Of a DNA stretch of 64,000 bases, positions 24,996-34,320 are shown one piece after another; the stretch's first letter is position 1, and every line of letters begins with the position of its first letter. A program made the translations under genes and the position numbers. The notes beneath the pieces were generated by a model. That model ran no database searches. It worked only from the letters and a program-made list of their open reading frames with translations, and was not told where the DNA came from. This stretch comes from Streptomyces radiopugnans (GTDB taxonomy: Bacteria; Actinomycetota; Actinomycetes; Streptomycetales; Streptomycetaceae): assembly GCF_900110735.1 (NCBI RefSeq), contig NZ_FOET01000015.1, positions 1 through 64,000 of the forward strand, read 5' to 3'.

Positions 24996-25077
24996 TCCGG
25001 ACCCAGGCCCGGTGACGGGCCCGGTGCCGCCCGAGCCCAGACACCCGGCACACCGCCACTGACACCGAGGACGTGGG

Positions 25078-26040
25078 TTGCTCAAGTCCGCCCGCAGACA
25101 GGGGAAGCCGCAGAGGGATCCCGAGGGGCGCATGCCACTCGCGGAGCACCTGCGGGAGCTGCGCAACCGCCTGATGAAGTCGGTGCTGGCCATCCTGGCC
25201 GTCACCGTCGTCGGGCTGGTGTACTACAAGCAGATCGCCGACTTCCTCACCGAGCCGCTCCGCGACGCCGTCGGCTGCACCGCGGGCTTCGGCCGGGCCG
25301 CCGAGAAGGGCGAGGCCTGTGCCGAGATCACCATCAGCGGTGTGATCGCGCCCTTCACCCTCATGCTCAAGGTGGGGCTCACCACCGGCATGGTGCTGGC
25401 CTGCCCGGTCTGGCTCTACCAGCTGTGGGCCTTCCTCGCCCCCGGCCTGCACAGCCACGAGAAGAAGTACGCCCGCTCCTTCGTCGCGGCCGGCGTGCCG
25501 CTCTTCCTCGGCGGCGCCTACCTCGCCTACATCGTCCTGCCGACGATGGCCGCCACCCTGATCGAGTTCACCCCCGAGGGAACCGGCAACCTCGTCCCGC
25601 TGGACGAGCTCCTCGACATCATCACGCGGATGGTGATCGTCTTCGGACTCGCCTTCGAGCTGCCCCTGGTGCTGGTGATGCTGAACTTCGGCGGCGTCCT
25701 CACCGGCCGCAGGCTGCTGGGCTGGTGGCGGGCCATGGTCGTCTCCATCACCCTCTTCGCCGCCGTCGCCACCCCCAGCGGCGACCCGCTGACCATGGGC
25801 GCACTGGCCGCGCCGATCGTGCTGCTGTACTTCCTCGCCGTCGGGATCTCCCTGTTCAACGACCGCCGCCGCAGCCGCAAGGACCCCTACGCCGGGCTGA
25901 GCGACGACGAGGCGTCCCCGCTCGACCACACCCCGGAGAAGGTCGGCGCGATCGAGCCCGTCGACGCCCCCTCCGCACTGCCCGAGAGCACCACCGAGGA
26001 CGGCCCGGCCAGGCGCAACGGTTACGACGACGCCACCTGA
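25078..26040 (+). CDS. tatC: Twin-arginine translocase subunit TatC
   Basis: The product has 320 residues. I chose the TTG at 25078: GAGGA lies 6 bases upstream, and Streptomyces TatC proteins begin MLKSAR in my recollection; the first ATG is at 25132. Six membrane helices follow the conserved MPLAEHLRELRNRL segment, which helps bind the twin-Arg signal. The tail after residue 255 is hydrophilic. With TatA (and TatB encoded elsewhere) it exports folded proteins, such as the GHL10 hydrolase of this window with its SRRTF signal. Confidence 0.94.
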   Translation: MLKSARRQGKPQRDPEGRMPLAEHLRELRNRLMKSVLAILAVTVVGLVYYKQIADFLTEPLRDAVGCTAGFGRAAEKGEACAEITISGVIAPFTLMLKVGLTTGMVLACPVWLYQLWAFLAPGLHSHEKKYARSFVAAGVPLFLGGAYLAYIVLPTMAATLIEFTPEGTGNLVPLDELLDIITRMVIVFGLAFELPLVLVMLNFGGVLTGRRLLGWWRAMVVSITLFAAVATPSGDPLTMGALAAPIVLLYFLAVGISLFNDRRRSRKDPYAGLSDDEASPLDHTPEKVGAIEPVDAPSALPESTTEDGPARRNGYDDAT

Positions 26041-26045
26041 GCCGG

Positions 26046-26051
26046 TATGGT
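26046..26051 (+). promoter_or_regulatory. -10 box of a leaderless promoter (lipid kinase)
   Basis: TATGGT is followed by 6 nt and the GTG at 26058, within the 17-bp gap after tatC. Confidence 0.6.
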
Positions 26052-26057
26052 CCGCGC

Positions 26058-26975
26058 GTGACCAGCGAGATCACCCTGTTCGTCAACCCCACCGCCGGCC
26101 ACGGCCGCGGTGCGGGAGCCGCCCAGCCCGCCGCACGCGCCCTGCGTGAGGCGGGCTTCTCGGTGCGCACGGTCGTCGGCGCGGACGCCGACGACGCGCT
26201 CACCCGGGCGCGGCAGGCCGTGCGCGGCGGCACCGGCGCGCTGGTCGCCGTCGGCGGGGACGGCATGGCCTCCCTCGCCCTCCAGGCGGTGGCGGGCACC
26301 GACACACCGCTGGGCGTCGTCGCGGTCGGCACCGGCAACGACATCGCCCGCGCCCTGGGCCTGCCCGTCCGCGACCCGGCCGGGGCGGGACGGGTGATCG
26401 CGCGGACGCTCAAGGAGGGGCGGAGCCGGCGCATCGACCTCGGCCGGGTCGGCGGACGCTGGTACGGCAGCGTGCTGGCCTCCGGTTTCGACTCCCGCGT
26501 CAACGACCGCGCCAACCGCATGCGCCGGCCCACCGGGCGCCTGCGCTACGACGTGGCGATGCTCGCCGAACTGGCCGGGCTGCGGACGGTCCCGTACCGC
26601 GTCACGCTCGACGACGGCCCGCCACTGGAGGTCGACGCGACGCTGGTCGCCGTCGGCAACGGTCCCTCCTACGGAGGAGGCATGCGGATCTGCGCGGACG
26701 CCCGCCTCGACGACGGCCTGCTGGACGTCACGGTGGTGGGGGAGTGCACCCGCGCCACCCTGCTGCGGGTCTTCCCGCGCGTCTACCGCGGCACCCACCT
26801 CTCCCACCCCGCCGTCACCGTGCACCGGGCGGCGAAGGTGACCCTGGAGGCCGCCACGCCCGGGGAGGCGGTGACCGGCTACGCCGACGGCGAGCCGCTG
26901 GGACCGCTGCCGCTCGCGGTCGAGGCGGTTCCGGGGGCGGTACGGGTGCTGGCGCCGGAGCCCGCCGGGCCGTAA
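26058..26975 (+). CDS. Diacylglycerol kinase-family lipid kinase
   Basis: The product has 305 residues, starting at GTG 26058. It has the DAGK catalytic fold: FVNPTAGHGRG at the N-terminus, the nucleotide loop VAVGGDGMASLALQAV, GVVAVGTGNDIARALG, and the later GNGPSYGGGMRICADA and LDDGLLDVTVV motifs. It phosphorylates a lipid such as diacylglycerol at the membrane; the exact lipid is not visible. It has its own leaderless promoter and sits between tatC and the helicase gene. Confidence 0.9.
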   Translation: MTSEITLFVNPTAGHGRGAGAAQPAARALREAGFSVRTVVGADADDALTRARQAVRGGTGALVAVGGDGMASLALQAVAGTDTPLGVVAVGTGNDIARALGLPVRDPAGAGRVIARTLKEGRSRRIDLGRVGGRWYGSVLASGFDSRVNDRANRMRRPTGRLRYDVAMLAELAGLRTVPYRVTLDDGPPLEVDATLVAVGNGPSYGGGMRICADARLDDGLLDVTVVGECTRATLLRVFPRVYRGTHLSHPAVTVHRAAKVTLEAATPGEAVTGYADGEPLGPLPLAVEAVPGAVRVLAPEPAGP

Positions 26976-27003
26976 AGACCGGTGTTCTGTCGGCGACGGC
27001 CGG

Positions 27004-27009
27004 TAGGCT
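27004..27009 (+). promoter_or_regulatory. Probable -10 box of the helicase gene
   Basis: TAGGCT is followed by 10 nt and the ATG at 27020, which predicts a leader of only about 3 nt. Confidence 0.45.
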
Positions 27010-27019
27010 CGTAAGTACG

Positions 27020-29827
27020 ATGACCGAGGACATGTCCCCAGCAGAGCGCTATGCCGCCGCCCGGGTCCGCGCCGCCGAGCAGGCCACCGCTCTGGCTCCC
27101 TTCCGCCAGATGTACGACTTCGAACTGGACCCGTTCCAGATCGAGGCGTGCAGGGCACTGGAGGCCGGCAAGGGCGTGCTGGTCGCCGCGCCCACCGGAT
27201 CCGGCAAGACGATCGTGGGCGAGTTCGCCGTCCACCTGGCCCTCGCCCGGGGCCGCAAGTGCTTCTACACCACGCCCATCAAGGCGCTGTCCAACCAGAA
27301 GTACAACGACCTGGTCAAGCGCCACGGCGCGCAGAGGGTCGGCCTGCTGACGGGCGACAACAGCATCAACTCCGACGCACCGGTGATCGTGATGACCACC
27401 GAGGTCCTGCGGAACATGCTCTACGCCGGCTCGCAGGCGCTCGCGGGCCTGGGCTACGTGGTGATGGACGAGGTGCACTACCTCTCCGACCGGTTCCGCG
27501 GCGCGGTCTGGGAGGAGGTCATCATCCACCTCCCCGAGTCGGTGACGCTGGTGTCCCTGTCGGCGACCGTCTCCAACGCCGAGGAGTTCGGGGACTGGCT
27601 GGACACCGTCCGCGGCGACACCGAGGTGATCGTCTCCGAGCACCGGCCCGTGCCGCTGTGGCAGCACGTGCTGGCCGGGCGGCGGATGTACGACCTGTTC
27701 GAGGAGAAGAACGGCCGGCGCGAGGTCAACCCGGACCTGCTCCGTATGGCCCAGCTGGAGAACAGCCGCCTGCCCGCCTTCCGCGACCGGCGCCGGGGCA
27801 AGCCGGTGCGCGAGGCCGACCGGGAGCGCGAGCGGCGCCAGCGCAGCCGGATCTGGACGCCCAGCCGGCCCGAGGTGATCGACCAGCTCGACTCCCAGGG
27901 ACTGCTCCCGGCGATCACCTTCATCTTCAGCCGCGCCGGCTGCGAGGCGGCCGTACAGCAGTGCCTGTACGCCGGGCTGCGGCTGAACGACGCCGGGGAA
28001 CGGGCGCGGGTGCGCGAGCTGGTGGAGGAGCGCACCGCCTCCATCCCCGACGAGGACCTGCACGTACTGGGCTACTTCGAGTGGCTGGAGGGCCTGGAGC
28101 GGGGCATCGCCGCGCACCACGCGGGCATGCTGCCGACCTTCAAGGAGGTCGTGGAGGAGCTGTTCGTCCGCGGCCTGGTCAAGGCCGTCTTCGCCACCGA
28201 GACCCTCGCCCTGGGCATCAACATGCCCGCCCGGTCGGTGGTGCTGGAGAAGCTGGTCAAGTGGAACGGCGAGCAGCACGTCGACATCACCCCCGGCGAG
28301 TACACCCAGCTCACCGGACGCGCCGGACGGCGCGGCATCGACATCGAGGGCCACGCGGTGGTGCTGTGGCAGCGCGGCATGGACCCGGGCGCCCTGGCCG
28401 GGCTCGCCGGCACCCGCACCTACCCGCTGCGCTCCTCCTTCCGCCCGTCGTACAACATGGCGGTCAACCTGGTCTCGCAGTTCGGACGGCACCGCTCGCG
28501 CGAACTGCTGGAGACGTCCTTCGCGCAGTTCCAGGCCGACCGCGCGGTCGTCGGCATCTCCCGGAGGGTCCAGCGCAACGAGGAGGGCCTGGAGGGCTAC
28601 CGCGAGGCGATGACCTGCCACCTGGGGGACTTCGAGGAGTACGCGCGGCTGCGGCGCGAGCTGAAGGACCGTGAGACCGAACTGGCCCGCCAGGGCGCTC
28701 TCCAGCGGCGCGCGGCCGCGGCCGACTCGCTGGAGAAGCTGCGGCCGGGCGACGTGATCCACGTGCCCACCGGCAAGTTCGCCGGTCTGGCGCTCGTACT
28801 GGACCCGGGCGTCCCGGCCGGGCGCAGCCACGGCCACCGCGGCTGGGACCACCACGACGGCCCCCGCCCGCTGGTGCTGACCGCCGCCAGGCAGGTCAAG
28901 CGGCTGGCCTCGATGGACTTCCCCGTGCCCGTCGAGCCGCTGGAGCGGATGCGGATCCCCAAGTCGTTCAACCCGCGCAGCCCGCAGTCCCGCCGGGACC
29001 TGGCCTCCGCGCTGCGCACCAAGGCCGGCCACCACGAGCCGGGGCACACCCGCCGCAGGCAGCGCTCGGAGGCCGCGGACGACACCGAGATCGCACGGCT
29101 GCGCAAGGCCATCCGCGCCCACCCCTGCCACGGCTGCGACGAGCGCGAGGCGCACGCCCGCTGGGCGGAGCGCTACCACCGCCTCAAGCGCGACACCCGG
29201 CAACTGGAACGCCGCATCGAGGGCCGCACCAACACCATCGCCCGCACCTTCGACCGCGTCTACGCGCTCCTGTCCGACCTGGGCTATCTGCGCGGCGACG
29301 AGGTGACCGACGACGGCAGGCGGCTGGCCCGGCTCTACGGAGAGCTGGACCTGCTGGCGAGCGAGTGCCTGCGCGAGGGCGTCTGGGAGGGCCTGTCCCC
29401 GACCGAACTGGCCGCCTGCGCCTCGGCCCTGGTGTACGAGGCGCGCTCCTCCGACGACGCACTGCAGCCGGTGCTGCCCGGAGGGAAGGCCAAGGAGGCG
29501 CTGGGCGAGATGGTCCGCATCTGGGGCCGGCTGGACGCCCTGGAGGAGGAGCACCGGATCAACCAGTCCGAGGGCGTGGGCCAGCGCGAGCCCGACCTCG
29601 GCTTCGCCTGGGCCGCCTACCGCTGGGCGGAGGGCGACAGCCTGGACTCGGTGCTGCGGGAGGCCGAGATGCCCGCCGGCGACTTCGTGCGCTGGTGCAA
29701 GCAACTGGTCGACGTGCTCGGCCAGATCGCCGCGGCGGCGCCCGAGGGCGGCACGGTGGCGCGCAACGCCCGCAAGGCGTCCGAGAAGGTGCTGCGCGGC
29801 GTGGTGGCGTACACCTCCGTCGGCTGA
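27020..29827 (+). CDS. helY: Ski2/Mtr4-like DEAD-box helicase (HelY type)
   Basis: The product has 935 residues. It has a superfamily 2 helicase core: Q-motif region FELDPFQIEAC, Walker A APTGSGKT (57-64), the TPIKALSNQKY motif, DEVH (150-153), SAT in SLSATVSN, then the second RecA domain with AHHAGMLPTFKEVVEELF, ATETLALGINMPAR and QLTGRAGRRGID. The C-terminal half is a Ski2-like helical DSHCT region. Homologues (HelY in mycobacteria) sit after tatC, as here. It is expected to unwind RNA or DNA; its precise substrate is not established from sequence. Confidence 0.92.
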   Translation: MTEDMSPAERYAAARVRAAEQATALAPFRQMYDFELDPFQIEACRALEAGKGVLVAAPTGSGKTIVGEFAVHLALARGRKCFYTTPIKALSNQKYNDLVKRHGAQRVGLLTGDNSINSDAPVIVMTTEVLRNMLYAGSQALAGLGYVVMDEVHYLSDRFRGAVWEEVIIHLPESVTLVSLSATVSNAEEFGDWLDTVRGDTEVIVSEHRPVPLWQHVLAGRRMYDLFEEKNGRREVNPDLLRMAQLENSRLPAFRDRRRGKPVREADRERERRQRSRIWTPSRPEVIDQLDSQGLLPAITFIFSRAGCEAAVQQCLYAGLRLNDAGERARVRELVEERTASIPDEDLHVLGYFEWLEGLERGIAAHHAGMLPTFKEVVEELFVRGLVKAVFATETLALGINMPARSVVLEKLVKWNGEQHVDITPGEYTQLTGRAGRRGIDIEGHAVVLWQRGMDPGALAGLAGTRTYPLRSSFRPSYNMAVNLVSQFGRHRSRELLETSFAQFQADRAVVGISRRVQRNEEGLEGYREAMTCHLGDFEEYARLRRELKDRETELARQGALQRRAAAADSLEKLRPGDVIHVPTGKFAGLALVLDPGVPAGRSHGHRGWDHHDGPRPLVLTAARQVKRLASMDFPVPVEPLERMRIPKSFNPRSPQSRRDLASALRTKAGHHEPGHTRRRQRSEAADDTEIARLRKAIRAHPCHGCDEREAHARWAERYHRLKRDTRQLERRIEGRTNTIARTFDRVYALLSDLGYLRGDEVTDDGRRLARLYGELDLLASECLREGVWEGLSPTELAACASALVYEARSSDDALQPVLPGGKAKEALGEMVRIWGRLDALEEEHRINQSEGVGQREPDLGFAWAAYRWAEGDSLDSVLREAEMPAGDFVRWCKQLVDVLGQIAAAAPEGGTVARNARKASEKVLRGVVAYTSVG

Positions 29828-29857
29828 CGCGCCGGCGCGGGTAGCTGCAGCGGGAGC

Positions 29858-29904
29858 ACGCTCCGGCCCGGCGGGCGGCACCGCCGCGTGCCGGGCCGGA
29901 GCGT
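29858..29904. terminator. Bidirectional terminator hairpin
   Basis: A perfect 15-bp stem (29858-29872 with 29890-29904), with further pairing possible in the loop, lies between two convergent genes. Confidence 0.7.
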
Positions 29905-29918
29905 CCGCTCGCCCCGTG

Positions 29919-30782
29919 TCAGCCTCCGGTCGCGTCAGCCTTCGGAGCACCCTCCTGCTCCGCCTCCACCTGTGCGTTCCACTCCCGCTTCGACGCCTGC
30001 CAGCCGTCCTCGTCGTGACCCAGGCGCCAGTAGCCGGAGACCGACAGCCGTTCGCGCGGCACACCCCGCTCGGCGCGCAGATGGCGGCGCACCTCCCGTA
30101 CCCAGCCCGCCTCACCGTGGACGAACGCCTGTACGTCGCCGGGCGGGAAGTCCAGTGCGCGCACCGCCTCGACCAGAAGGGCGCCGACCCGCCCGGCGCC
30201 GCGGTGCAGCCAGCGCAGCTCGGTGTTCGGGGGCAGGGCGAGCTCCTGCTCCTCCCGCGGGCCCGCGACCTCGACGAATGCCTTCGCCGGCGCCCCGGCC
30301 GGGACCGCCTCCAGCGAGGCGGCGACGGCGGGCAGCGCGCTCTCGTCGGCCACCAGCAGGTGCCATGCGGCCTCGGGGGAGGGGCGGTAGCCGCCGCCGG
30401 GGCCGAGGAAGAGGACCTCCTCGCCCGGCTCGGCGCGCATCGCCCAGGGCCCGGCCAGTCCCTCGTCGCCGTGGACGACGAAGTCCACGGTCAGTTCGCA
30501 CGCCTCCGCGTCCCAGGCGCGCACGGTGTACGTGCGGGTGACGGGCCACTGGTCGCGCGGCAGACGGGCGCGGATGTCGGCCAGGTCGAACGGCTCGGGA
30601 CAGCGCACGCCCTCGGCGGGGAACAGCAGCTTGACGTAGTGGTCGGTGAACGCGCCGACCGGGAAGCCGGCCAGGGATCCACCGCCGAGCACCACGCGGA
30701 CCATGCCCGGGGACAGACGGCGGGTGCGCACCACCCGGGCCCGGTTCAGACGGGGTGTGCGGCGGGTCGGACGGTCTGCCAC
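29919..30782 (-). CDS. Siderophore-interacting protein (ferric-siderophore reductase)
   Basis: The product has 287 residues, starting at GTG 30782 with GAGGAG upstream. It has the ViuB/SIP fold: an FAD-binding barrel with RTYTVR at 83-88 and an NAD(P)H-binding half (HLLVADESALPAVAASLE, then FVHGEAGWVREVRRHL). Such proteins release iron from imported siderophores by reducing Fe(III) in the cytoplasm. An iron-box palindrome 18 bp upstream predicts repression by a DmdR/IdeR-type regulator under iron-replete conditions. No siderophore biosynthesis or transport gene adjoins. Confidence 0.93.
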   Translation of the reverse strand: MADRPTRRTPRLNRARVVRTRRLSPGMVRVVLGGGSLAGFPVGAFTDHYVKLLFPAEGVRCPEPFDLADIRARLPRDQWPVTRTYTVRAWDAEACELTVDFVVHGDEGLAGPWAMRAEPGEEVLFLGPGGGYRPSPEAAWHLLVADESALPAVAASLEAVPAGAPAKAFVEVAGPREEQELALPPNTELRWLHRGAGRVGALLVEAVRALDFPPGDVQAFVHGEAGWVREVRRHLRAERGVPRERLSVSGYWRLGHDEDGWQASKREWNAQVEAEQEGAPKADATGG

Positions 30783-30799
30783 GGCACTCTCCTCGTGAA

Positions 30800-30815
30800 G
30801 TTAGGTATACCTAAC
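30800..30815 (-). promoter_or_regulatory. Iron box (DmdR/IdeR-type operator)
   Basis: GTTAGGTATACCTAAC is a perfect 16-bp palindrome. On the minus strand it sits in TAAGGTTAGGTATACCTAA, which matches my recollection of the 19-bp iron-box consensus at 15 positions. Confidence 0.85.
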
Positions 30816-30840
30816 CTTACGGGATGCCGGTCCGGTCCAG

Positions 30841-30871
30841 TCCGTCCGGGCGGCCCGGTCGCCCGGACGGA
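30841..30871 (-). terminator. Terminator hairpin after the exonuclease gene
   Basis: A perfect 12-bp stem (30841-30852 with 30860-30871) lies just downstream of the exonuclease stop on the minus strand. Confidence 0.6.
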
Positions 30872-30880
30872 CCGGGCGGC

Positions 30881-31807
30881 TCATCCCGCCAGGGCGTCCA
30901 GCAGCCGCCGCAGCGATCCGCCCAGCCCCCACCGCCCGGCCAGCTCCTCCAGCTCCTGGGCGTGCAACGGCTCGGCCGGAAGCGCCGGGTCGAACTCCGG
31001 CAGCGCCACGTCCCCGGCCACCCGCACCACCTTCGGCGCCACGGCCAGGTACTCCCGCGCCGCCTCCAGCCTCCGCCGCTGCGTCGGCGTCAGAGCGGAG
31101 GCAGGGTCGCCGACGGCGGCCAGGATGCCGTCCAGGTCGCCGTACGACTCCAGCAGCCGGGCCGCGGTCTTCTCGCCGACACCGGCCACGCCCGGAAGCC
31201 CGTCGCTCGGGTCGCCGCGCAGCAGGGCCAGGTCCGCGTACGCCGCCCCGCTGGCCACGCCGTACTTCTCCCGCAGGGCCGCCTCGTCGACGACCATGGG
31301 GTCGCCCATGCCCTTGACGGGGTAGAGCACCCGCACCCCGCGCGCGTCGTCGACGAGCTGGAACAGGTCGCGGTCGCCGGTGACGACGTCCACCGGGCCG
31401 CCGGACCGGCGGACGAGGGTGCCGATGACGTCGTCCGCCTCGTAGCCGTCCGCGCCGACCCGGGCGATGCCGACCGCGTCCAGCACCTCCTCGATCACCG
31501 GGATCTGCGGGGAGAGGGTGTCGGGCACCTCTTCGGCGTCCGGACCCCGCTCGGACTCCTCCACCACCCGGTGCGCCTTGTAGGACGGGATCAGCTCGAC
31601 CCGCCACCGCGGCCGCCAGTCGTTGTCCATGCAGGCGACCAGGTCGTCGGGGCGGTGGTCGCGCACCAGGCGGGCGATGAAGTCCAGCAGCCCGCGCACC
31701 GCGTTGACCGGCGTGCCGTCGGGCGCCCTGACCGACTCGGGGACCCCGAAGTAGGCACGGAAGTACAGGGAAGCGGTGTCGAGGAGCATCGTGCGTCGCG
31801 TGGTCAC
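30881..31807 (-). CDS. 5'-3' exonuclease, PolA N-domain family
   Basis: The product has 308 residues from GTG 31807. The FEN-like nuclease core shows LLDTASLYFRAYFG (Asp10), the GYEADDVIGTL acidic cluster, VVTGDRDLFQLV, and the helix-three-turn-helix LPGVAGVGEKTAARLLESYG. It is a stand-alone homologue of the 5' nuclease domain of DNA polymerase I and should remove RNA primers or flaps. CATGAT lies 6 nt before the GTG on the minus strand, so the mRNA is probably leaderless. Confidence 0.92.
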   Translation of the reverse strand: MTTRRTMLLDTASLYFRAYFGVPESVRAPDGTPVNAVRGLLDFIARLVRDHRPDDLVACMDNDWRPRWRVELIPSYKAHRVVEESERGPDAEEVPDTLSPQIPVIEEVLDAVGIARVGADGYEADDVIGTLVRRSGGPVDVVTGDRDLFQLVDDARGVRVLYPVKGMGDPMVVDEAALREKYGVASGAAYADLALLRGDPSDGLPGVAGVGEKTAARLLESYGDLDGILAAVGDPASALTPTQRRRLEAAREYLAVAPKVVRVAGDVALPEFDPALPAEPLHAQELEELAGRWGLGGSLRRLLDALAG

Positions 31808-31813
31808 GCACCG

Positions 31814-31819
31814 ATCATG
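31814..31819 (-). promoter_or_regulatory. -10 box of a leaderless promoter (5'-3' exonuclease)
   Basis: CATGAT on the minus strand is followed by 6 nt and the GTG at 31807. Confidence 0.5.
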
Positions 31820-31886
31820 CCGCACCGGTCGGACAGCCGGGCCCCGCGGCGGGAACGGCTGGGCCCCGCGGCGGGGGAGCCGGGCC

Positions 31887-31892
31887 TAGGCT
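31887..31892 (+). promoter_or_regulatory. -10 box of a leaderless promoter (OsmC-like)
   Basis: TAGGCT is followed by 7 nt and the ATG at 31900. Confidence 0.6.
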
Positions 31893-31899
31893 GGCCCGC

Positions 31900-32376
31900 A
31901 TGGCAGCCACCCACCGCTACGAGCTCACCCTGCAGTGGACCGGAAACCTCGGAGCCGGGACGCGGGACTACCGGGCGTACAGCCGGGACCACGAGGTCCT
32001 GGCCGGCGGCAGACCGCCCCTGCCCGGCTCCGCCGACCCCGCCTTCCGCGGCGACCCGGCCCGCTGGAACCCCGAGGAACTGCTGGTCTCCTCCCTCTCC
32101 CAGTGCCATCTGCTGTGGTACCTGCACCTGTGCGCGACCGCGGGCGTGGTGGTCACCGGCTACACCGACCGCCCGGTGGGCACCATGACCATGGACGGCG
32201 CCGGGGGCGGCGGGCGGTTCACCGAGGTGGTGCTGCGGCCGGAGGTGTACGTGGCCGAGGAGCCGATGCGGGAGAAGGCCCTGGCCCTGCACGGCGAGGT
32301 CGGGGCGGTGTGCTTCATCGCCCGCTCCGTCGCCTTCCCCGTGCGGCACGAGCCGACGGTGGCGGTACGGCCGTGA
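31900..32376 (+). CDS. OsmC-family peroxidase-like protein
   Basis: The product has 158 residues with the OsmC/Ohr fold. The two redox positions are occupied: Cys69 in LLVSSLSQCHLLWYLHLC and Cys138 in VGAVCFIARS. The second lacks the Pro of the classical CPVS motif. An extra Cys78 lies on the same helix as Cys69. Members reduce organic hydroperoxides or serve in detoxification. The stop overlaps the GTG start of the next gene (GTGA at 32373-32376), so the two are translationally coupled. Confidence 0.87.
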   Translation: MAATHRYELTLQWTGNLGAGTRDYRAYSRDHEVLAGGRPPLPGSADPAFRGDPARWNPEELLVSSLSQCHLLWYLHLCATAGVVVTGYTDRPVGTMTMDGAGGGGRFTEVVLRPEVYVAEEPMREKALALHGEVGAVCFIARSVAFPVRHEPTVAVRP

Positions 32377-33131
32377 CCGGCACCGTCCGCCGGGTCGTCT
32401 CGCTGGTGCCGTCCCTGACCGAGGCCGTCGCCGCCACCGGGCCGGAACTGCTGGTCGGGGCCACCGACTGGTGCAGCCATCCGCCCGGTCTGGACGTGGT
32501 GCGGGTGCGGGGCACCAAGAACCCCGACCTGGAACGGATCGCGGCCCTCCGCCCCGACCTGGTCGTCGCGAACGAGGAGGAGAACCGCCCCGCCGACCTC
32601 GCCGCCCTGCGCGGCGCGGGCATCGAGGTGCTGGTCACCGAGGTCCGCACGCTTCCGCAGGCGTTCGCCGAGCTGGAGCGGGTGCTCACCGCCGGATGCG
32701 GGCTGCCCCGGCCCGCCTGGCTGGACGAGGCCGAGGAGGTCTGGAGCGCGGTGCGGCCCGCCGTCGACGCCACCGCCGTGGTGCCCGTCTGGCGGCGGCC
32801 GTGGATGGTGCTGGGCCGGGACACCTTCGCGGGCGACCTCCTGGCCCGCCTCGGTGTGCGCAACGCCTACGCCGGCCACACCGAACGCTATCCGCGTGTC
32901 GGGATCGGGGAGTTGAACGAGCCGGGCCGGGCCGGCCTCGTGGTGCTGCCCGACGAGCCGTACCGCTTCACCGCAGGTGACGGCCCCGAGGCGTTCCCCG
33001 GTCTGCCCGCGGCCCTCGTCAGCGGGCGGCACCTGACCTGGTACGGACCCTCGCTGGCCGAGGCGCCGGCCGTGCTCGGCGCGGCGCTGGCCGAGGCGTC
33101 GGCCGCTCCGCCGGCCGCTCCGCCGCCCTGA
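32373..33131 (+). CDS. BtuF/helical-backbone metal-receptor-like substrate-binding protein, no signal peptide
   Basis: The product has 252 residues. The fold shows VVSLVPSLTEAVAATG, LVGATDWCSHPPG, RPDLVVANEEENR and GIEVLVTEVRTL, typical of the cobalamin/ferric-siderophore receptor superfamily (BtuF-like). The start GTG overlaps the stop of the OsmC gene and leaves no room for a signal peptide or lipobox, so it should be cytoplasmic, which is odd for a transport receptor. No ABC permease gene adjoins. A soluble metal- or corrinoid-binding role is inference. The last residues are an Ala/Pro repeat. Confidence 0.8.
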   Translation: MTGTVRRVVSLVPSLTEAVAATGPELLVGATDWCSHPPGLDVVRVRGTKNPDLERIAALRPDLVVANEEENRPADLAALRGAGIEVLVTEVRTLPQAFAELERVLTAGCGLPRPAWLDEAEEVWSAVRPAVDATAVVPVWRRPWMVLGRDTFAGDLLARLGVRNAYAGHTERYPRVGIGELNEPGRAGLVVLPDEPYRFTAGDGPEAFPGLPAALVSGRHLTWYGPSLAEAPAVLGAALAEASAAPPAAPPP

Positions 33132-33263
33132 CCGGCGCGCGCCGCCGCGGCCCCCGGTCCGCCGGCGCCGCCGAACTCCCGGCAGACGGCGGCATGTCGG
33201 GACGCACGCCACCCCGCCGCGGCCGATGGGGGCGCGCCGGTCCTCCCGGGCGCCGGTTGCCGC

Positions 33264-33269
33264 TACTGT
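33264..33269 (+). promoter_or_regulatory. -10 box of a leaderless promoter (DUF2510 protein)
   Basis: TACTGT is followed by 7 nt and the GTG at 33277. Confidence 0.6.
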
Positions 33270-33276
33270 GCACGCC

Positions 33277-34251
<975 letters not shown>

Positions 34252-34252
34252 G

Positions 34253-34301
34253 CCCGGCCCCCGCCCCGGCACGACGGGTGCGCCGGGGCGGGAGGGCCGG
34301 G
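34253..34301. terminator. Bidirectional terminator hairpin
   Basis: An 11-bp perfect core (34260-34270 with 34282-34292) is extended by a further 7-bp stem beyond a 2-nt bulge, between convergent genes. Confidence 0.65.
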
Positions 34302-34320
34302 GACCGCAAGTCCGGGCGGT

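Noticed and set aside
33131..33241. Long-range inverted repeat ACCGGCGCGC/GCGCGCCGGT
   Set aside because: The arms are 91 bp apart and consist of simple GC alternation common in this DNA; I see no functional context.
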